Of a stretch of 9,818 bases of DNA, positions 6,404 through 9,818 are shown one piece after another. The notes under the pieces were generated by a model. The model made no database searches, had not been told where the DNA came from, and saw nothing but the letters and a program-made list of their open reading frames with translations. The DNA comes from Bacillota bacterium. GTDB lineage: Bacteria > Bacillota > Clostridia > Saccharofermentanales > Fastidiosipilaceae. Made by a program: the position numbers and the translations under genes. The stretch spans positions 1-9,818 of the forward strand of contig JAEWGS010000061.1 in NCBI GenBank assembly GCA_023388205.1, written 5' to 3'. Position 1 is the stretch's first letter; each line of letters starts with the position of its first letter.

Positions 6404-8470
6404 TTATTTCTTCAAAACGCTTTCCATAATGCTCTTGGGCGTCTCTTCAAAGTGATGGATTTGCATCACGAAAACGCCGCGACCCTGGGTGCGAGAACGC
6501 AAAGCGGTCGCATAACCGAACATTTCAGCCAGCGGGACCATTGCACGGGTTCTCTGAACGTTACCGTCCGATTCCATGCCTTCGATACGGCCACGACGTG
6601 CGGTGATATCGCCGAGCACGTCACCCGTATAATCGTCCGGAGCCGTGATATCCACCTGCATGATCGGTTCCAAAAGGACCGCGTCACACTTGCGCATACC
6701 TTCTTTGAGGGCCATCGAGCCCGCAATCTTAAAGGCCATTTCGGACGAGTCGACGTCATGGTAAGAACCATCGATCAAAGTTGCTTTGATGTCCACAACG
6801 GGGTAGCCACCCAGCACACCTGACTGCATCGCTTCTTGGATCCCTTCGTTGATCGGCTTGATAAATTCCTTCGGAACCACACCACCGACCGTCGCATCCT
6901 CGAACTCGTAGCCTGAGCCCGGTTCCAAGGGTTCAAAGGTGACCACACAATGACCGTACTGACCACGACCACCCGACTGGCGGACAAAGCGGCCCTCAGC
7001 CGTATTCTTCTTGCGAATGGTCTCTTTGTAAGCGACCTGCGGCGCACCGACGTTCGCCTCGACCTTAAATTCGCGGAAGAGACGATCGACAATGATGTCC
7101 AAGTGCAGCTCACCCATACCAGAAATAATGGTATCGCCCGTTTCAGGATCAGAGAAAGTTCTGAAGGTCGGATCTTCCTCCGCCAGTTTCTGCAAGGCAA
7201 TCATCATCTTGTCTTGTGACGCCTTGGACTTGGGTTCAATCGCGACCGAGATAACAGGTTCGGGGAATTCCATGGATTCAAGGATGATCGGATGGTCGAT
7301 ATCGCAAAGCGAGTCGCCCGTCGTCGTGTCCTTGAGACCGATGGCCGCACCAATGGTTCCCGCGTAGATCGTCTGAATCTCCTCACGGTGATCCGCGTGC
7401 ATCTGCACGATACGACCGATACGTTCACGCTTGTTCTTCGTGGCGTTCAAGACATAAGAACCTTGGTTCAACTGACCCGAATACACACGGAAGAAGCAAA
7501 GCTTACCGACGAAAGGATCCACCGTAATCTTGAAAGCCAAGGCGGCGAAAGGCGCATCGTCATCAGCCGGACGCGCTTCTTCTTCATCGGTCTCGGGGTT
7601 CACACCCGTAATTGCAGGAATATCGAGCGGTGACGGAAGGTAATCCACAACCGCATCGAGCATCATCTGAACACCCTTGTTCTTATAGGATGAACCACAA
7701 ATGACGGGCGTCATTTCGCAGGCAATCGTCGCTTGGCGAATCGCCTTCTTAATCTCCGCCTCATCAAGGCTACCCGTCTCGAGATACTTCTCCATCAGGG
7801 CTTCATCCGTCTCAGCGCAGCTCTCAACGAGCTTTTCGCGCCATTCATCGGCGACGGCTTTGTAATCATCGGGAATGTCCGTCTCATCGATCGTCGTTCC
7901 CTTATCATCCGTATAGATTTCAGCCTTCATGCGAACGAGGTCGATAATACCGACAAAGCTATCCTCGGCACCGATCGGCAACTGCAAAGCCACCGCATTC
8001 GTGCGAAGCTGCGTCTTCATCGACTCAACGGACTTGAAGAAGTCCGCGCCCGTGACGTCCATCTTGTTGATGTAAACCAAGCGAGGAACACCGTAGTGAT
8101 CCGCCTGACGCCACACCGTTTCGGTCTGAGGTTCTACGCCGCTTTTCGCATCCAAAACAGTGACCGCACTGTCGAGCACGCGCAAGGAACGTTCAACTTC
8201 AACCGTAAAGTCCACGTGTCCAGGGGTATCAATAATATTGATCCGGTGTCCTTTCCACTGGGCAGTCGTCGCTGCAGACTGAATCGTGATTCCACGTTCC
8301 TTTTCCTGAGCCATGAAGTCCATGACCGCGCCACCCTCATGGGTTTCACCGATCTTATGGATACGGCCCGTATAGAACAGAACACGTTCGGTCGTCGTTG
8401 TTTTACCGGCATCGATGTGCGCCATGATACCGATATTACGAGTATTTTCGAGAGAGAAATCTCTTGCCAT
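6404..8470 (-). CDS. fusA: Elongation factor G
   Basis: EF-G is the GTPase that drives translocation of tRNA and mRNA after peptide bond formation and helps recycle ribosomes. At 688 residues it is full length for the family. The G domain shows the P-loop AHIDAGKT (17-24), RGITI with Thr62, DTPGH (81-85) with His85, and NKMD (135-138). Domain II, domain III (GMGELHLDI), domain IV with a tip loop containing SYHDVDSSE, and domain V (EPIMQVDI, MFGYATALRS) follow in the usual order. The ATG at 8470 has GGGAGGA about 10 nt upstream, and only 21 nt separate it from the rpsG stop, so the two are cotranscribed. The sequence looks like the main housekeeping EF-G rather than a tetracycline-protection or FusA2 paralogue, because it sits in the str operon with tuf. 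Confidence 0.99.
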   Translation of the reverse strand: MARDFSLENTRNIGIMAHIDAGKTTTTERVLFYTGRIHKIGETHEGGAVMDFMAQEKERGITIQSAATTAQWKGHRINIIDTPGHVDFTVEVERSLRVLDSAVTVLDAKSGVEPQTETVWRQADHYGVPRLVYINKMDVTGADFFKSVESMKTQLRTNAVALQLPIGAEDSFVGIIDLVRMKAEIYTDDKGTTIDETDIPDDYKAVADEWREKLVESCAETDEALMEKYLETGSLDEAEIKKAIRQATIACEMTPVICGSSYKNKGVQMMLDAVVDYLPSPLDIPAITGVNPETDEEEARPADDDAPFAALAFKITVDPFVGKLCFFRVYSGQLNQGSYVLNATKNKRERIGRIVQMHADHREEIQTIYAGTIGAAIGLKDTTTGDSLCDIDHPIILESMEFPEPVISVAIEPKSKASQDKMMIALQKLAEEDPTFRTFSDPETGDTIISGMGELHLDIIVDRLFREFKVEANVGAPQVAYKETIRKKNTAEGRFVRQSGGRGQYGHCVVTFEPLEPGSGYEFEDATVGGVVPKEFIKPINEGIQEAMQSGVLGGYPVVDIKATLIDGSYHDVDSSEMAFKIAGSMALKEGMRKCDAVLLEPIMQVDITAPDDYTGDVLGDITARRGRIEGMESDGNVQRTRAMVPLAEMFGYATALRSRTQGRGVFVMQIHHFEETPKSIMESVLKK

Positions 8471-8491
8471 ACGACTGTTATCCTCCCTCTA

Positions 8492-8962
8492 TTACCACCT
8501 GTAGTGGGCAAAGGCGCGGTTCGCCTCAGCCATACGGTGCATTTCTTCTTTGCGGCGGAATGCGCCACCAGCACTGTTGTAGGCATCAACGAGTTCAGCA
8601 GCCAAGCGCTCACTCATCGTACGCTCACTGCGCTGACGGGCAAATGTCACGATCCAGCGCAAAGCCAAGGTTTGACGACGCTCAGGACGCACTTCAATCG
8701 GCACCTGATAGTTCGCACCACCTACACGGCGAGCTTTGACTTCGAGCACAGGCATCACGTTTTCGAGCGCCTGATTAAATGCTTCCAAAGGTTCAACACC
8801 CAATTTTTCCTGCACCATTTCAAACGCGGCGTAGGTGATTTTTTGCGCCAAACCTTTCTTCCCATCCAGCATGACGTTGTTGATCAATTTGCTCACACGC
8901 ACGTCATGATATAGAGGATCAGGAAGTACTTCTCTTGTTGGGACATGGCCTCTTCTCGGCAC
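8492..8962 (-). CDS. rpsG: Small-subunit ribosomal protein S7
   Basis: S7 binds the 3' major domain of 16S rRNA, nucleates assembly of the 30S head and lines the tRNA exit site. The product is 156 residues, the usual length, opening MPRRGHVPTREVLPDPLYHD and ending FAHYRW. The start is a GTG (8962), chosen because AAAGGAGGG lies 7-8 nt upstream and because MPRRG is the conserved N-terminus; no ATG fits. The gap to rpsL is 163 bp and holds direct repeats and a weak hairpin, while the gap to fusA is 21 nt. In E. coli, S7 represses its own operon from the rpsL-rpsG gap; whether that happens here is unknown. Confidence 0.98.
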   Translation of the reverse strand: MPRRGHVPTREVLPDPLYHDVRVSKLINNVMLDGKKGLAQKITYAAFEMVQEKLGVEPLEAFNQALENVMPVLEVKARRVGGANYQVPIEVRPERRQTLALRWIVTFARQRSERTMSERLAAELVDAYNSAGGAFRRKEEMHRMAEANRAFAHYRW

Positions 8963-8980
8963 TAGTCTTCCCTCCTTTCA

Positions 8981-9015
8981 TGATAAAACAGGTAATGTTC
9001 CTGATATCACAGGTA
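8981..9015 (-). repeat. Pair of 14-bp direct repeats before rpsG
   Basis: On the minus strand TACCTGTGATATCA (9002-9015) and TACCTGTTTTATCA (8981-8994) match at 12 of 14 positions and start 21 bp apart, two helical turns. The second copy ends just before the rpsG ribosome binding site. No function can be assigned. Confidence 0.6.
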
Positions 9016-9028
9016 CTCACAATAAGAT

Positions 9029-9047
9029 GAACGCTAAAGTTTCGTTC
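9029..9047 (-). other. Weak hairpin in the rpsL-rpsG gap
   Basis: GAACG and CGTTC form a 5-bp stem around a 9-nt loop in the minus-strand RNA, with no U tail. It may be part of a larger folded intercistronic region. I see no recognisable S7 operator or riboswitch here. Confidence 0.3.
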
Positions 9048-9125
9048 AAAGCTGTGTCAGTTTCCATCAGCCAAGCCTATAGGTCCTGGGGATGTACAAA
9101 CACCAGTGAGTCCAACCTGATCCGA

Positions 9126-9554
9126 TCAGCTCTTGACCTTAGCGGCCTTCGGACGCTTCGCACCGTATTTTGAACGGCCTTGCTTGCGGTCGGCAACACC
9201 CGCCGCATCCAGCGTTCCGCGCACAATGTGATAGCGAACACCGGGGAGATCCTTAACACGGCCTCCACGAATCAGTACCACGGAGTGCTCCTGCAGGTTG
9301 TGTCCGATGCCCGGGATATAAGCGGAAACTTCCATTCCCGAGGTCAAGCGCACACGAGCGACCTTACGCATCGCAGAGTTCGGTTTCTTGGGGGTGGTCG
9401 TTTTCACCACCGTGCAAACTCCGCGCTTCTGAGGCGACACAATACGCGTCGGCTTCTTCTTCAGCGTGTTCATCGCAGCGTGCAAAGCGGGCGAACCGCT
9501 CTTGTCCGTCTTCATCTGACGACCTGCTTTCACCAATTGGTTGAACGTAGGCAT
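9126..9554 (-). CDS. rpsL: Small-subunit ribosomal protein S12
   Basis: S12 sits at the decoding centre of the 30S subunit and controls translational accuracy. The product is 142 residues. It carries TTTPKKPNSAMRK and GGRVKDLPGVRYH, with Lys56 and Lys101 in the places of E. coli Lys43 and Lys88, so it looks like a streptomycin-sensitive allele. Asp102 is the position modified by RimO in other bacteria. Compared with E. coli S12 it has a 13-residue insertion before PQKRG and a slightly longer basic C-terminus, the form common in Gram-positive bacteria. The ATG at 9554 is preceded by AAAGGAG 8 nt upstream; the longer open frame to 9689 has no ribosome binding site and is not homologous to S12. 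It is the first visible gene of the str operon. Confidence 0.98.
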   Translation of the reverse strand: MPTFNQLVKAGRQMKTDKSGSPALHAAMNTLKKKPTRIVSPQKRGVCTVVKTTTPKKPNSAMRKVARVRLTSGMEVSAYIPGIGHNLQEHSVVLIRGGRVKDLPGVRYHIVRGTLDAAGVADRKQGRSKYGAKRPKAAKVKS

Positions 9555-9637
9555 GAGTACTTCTCCTTTCTTAATAAAAGTCAAAATTCGCATTGCAATT
9601 CGAGCCACTTCGGCTAAAACGCAAAACAAACACAGAA

Positions 9638-9675
9638 ATTTTATCACGTTTCGAGCTTTGTTCATAGTTTTTTTT
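9638..9675 (-). promoter_or_regulatory. Probable promoter of the str operon (rpsL)
   Basis: The minus strand has TGATAAAAT (9638-9646), an extended -10 element. Directly upstream of the -35 position is a run of eight A (9668-9675), placed like the proximal part of an UP element. The -35 hexamer itself (TATGAA at 17 bp) is poor. A start near 9631 gives a leader of about 77 nt before rpsL, with a small AGCC/GGCT hairpin at 9603-9615. Confidence 0.55.
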
Positions 9676-9818
9676 GATACGCACATCATGGCGCAAAGTG
9701 CAAGTTAAAATGAAATGGATTTTCTGTACAACGTCAGGCCTTTCATTATATCCGGGTTAAGCCATAGCTGAGTGCGGTGTTGCCCTCGAGTATTTTTCTT
9801 GGATAATGGTTAATGAAC
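9676..9818. other. Edge region upstream of the str promoter
   Basis: No gene is supported here. The minus strand carries a perfect TATAAT (9745-9750) without a convincing -35 or TGn element. Two minus-strand frames are open from the window edge and stop within about 75 bases, so the 3' end of an upstream gene could be present, but neither short tail is recognisable. In many Bacillota rpoC or an L7Ae-like gene precedes rpsL. Confidence 0.3.

Noticed and set aside
5470..6429. Long open frame (319 codons) antisense to tuf
   Set aside because: It overlaps tuf completely on the opposite strand and has no ribosome binding site or family resemblance. Strong codon bias in tuf removes stops from the complementary frame.
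7733..8914. Long open frame (393 codons) antisense to fusA and rpsG
   Set aside because: It spans two certain genes on the other strand and shows no protein family features. It is a codon-bias shadow.
9555..9689. N-terminal extension of S12 by 45 codons
   Set aside because: The frame is open but the extension is not S12-like. The AAAGGAG site and conserved MPTFNQL place the start at 9554.

Overview
This 9.8 kb chromosomal window most likely comes from a member of the Bacillota (Firmicutes), probably a clostridial lineage, with fairly even base composition. The evidence is the gene order rpsL-rpsG-fusA-tuf, a long-form S12 with the roughly 13-residue N-terminal insertion absent from E. coli, strong GGAGG-type ribosome binding sites before almost every gene, and U-tailed hairpin terminators. 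The genus cannot be named from the sequence alone.

Layout. (1) Bases 1-990, plus strand: the 3' part of a secreted or cell-wall D-alanyl-D-alanine carboxypeptidase (peptidase S11). Its beginning lies before the window and its end runs into a decayed hexapeptide repeat. (2) Bases 1111-1146: a hairpin terminator that works in both directions and separates the carboxypeptidase gene from the convergent lon gene. (3) Bases 1180-4828, minus strand: a two-gene operon of an unrecognised 401-residue protein followed 7 nt later by the ATP-dependent protease Lon. It is driven by a clear extended -10 promoter (4859-4867). (4) Bases 4983-5013: the terminator after tuf. (5) Bases 5044-9554, minus strand: the str operon, rpsL (S12), rpsG (S7), fusA (EF-G) and tuf (EF-Tu), with a probable promoter before rpsL and a possible second one before tuf. 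(6) Bases 9555-9818: the upstream region of the str operon, with promoter-like elements and no gene that I can support.

How the genes work together. The str block supplies the small-subunit proteins S12 and S7 and the two elongation GTPases, all of which act on the ribosome. The lon operon handles protein quality control. The carboxypeptidase trims peptidoglycan stem peptides and is transcriptionally separate. Most of the window is housekeeping DNA. The parts worth a second look are the unrecognised gene cotranscribed with lon (including an internal 15-bp tandem repeat), a charged insertion of about 38 residues just before the Walker A motif of Lon, the doubly broken repeat tail of the carboxypeptidase, and a pair of 14-bp direct repeats spaced 21 bp apart before rpsG. 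I saw no CRISPR array, mobile element, tRNA or rRNA.
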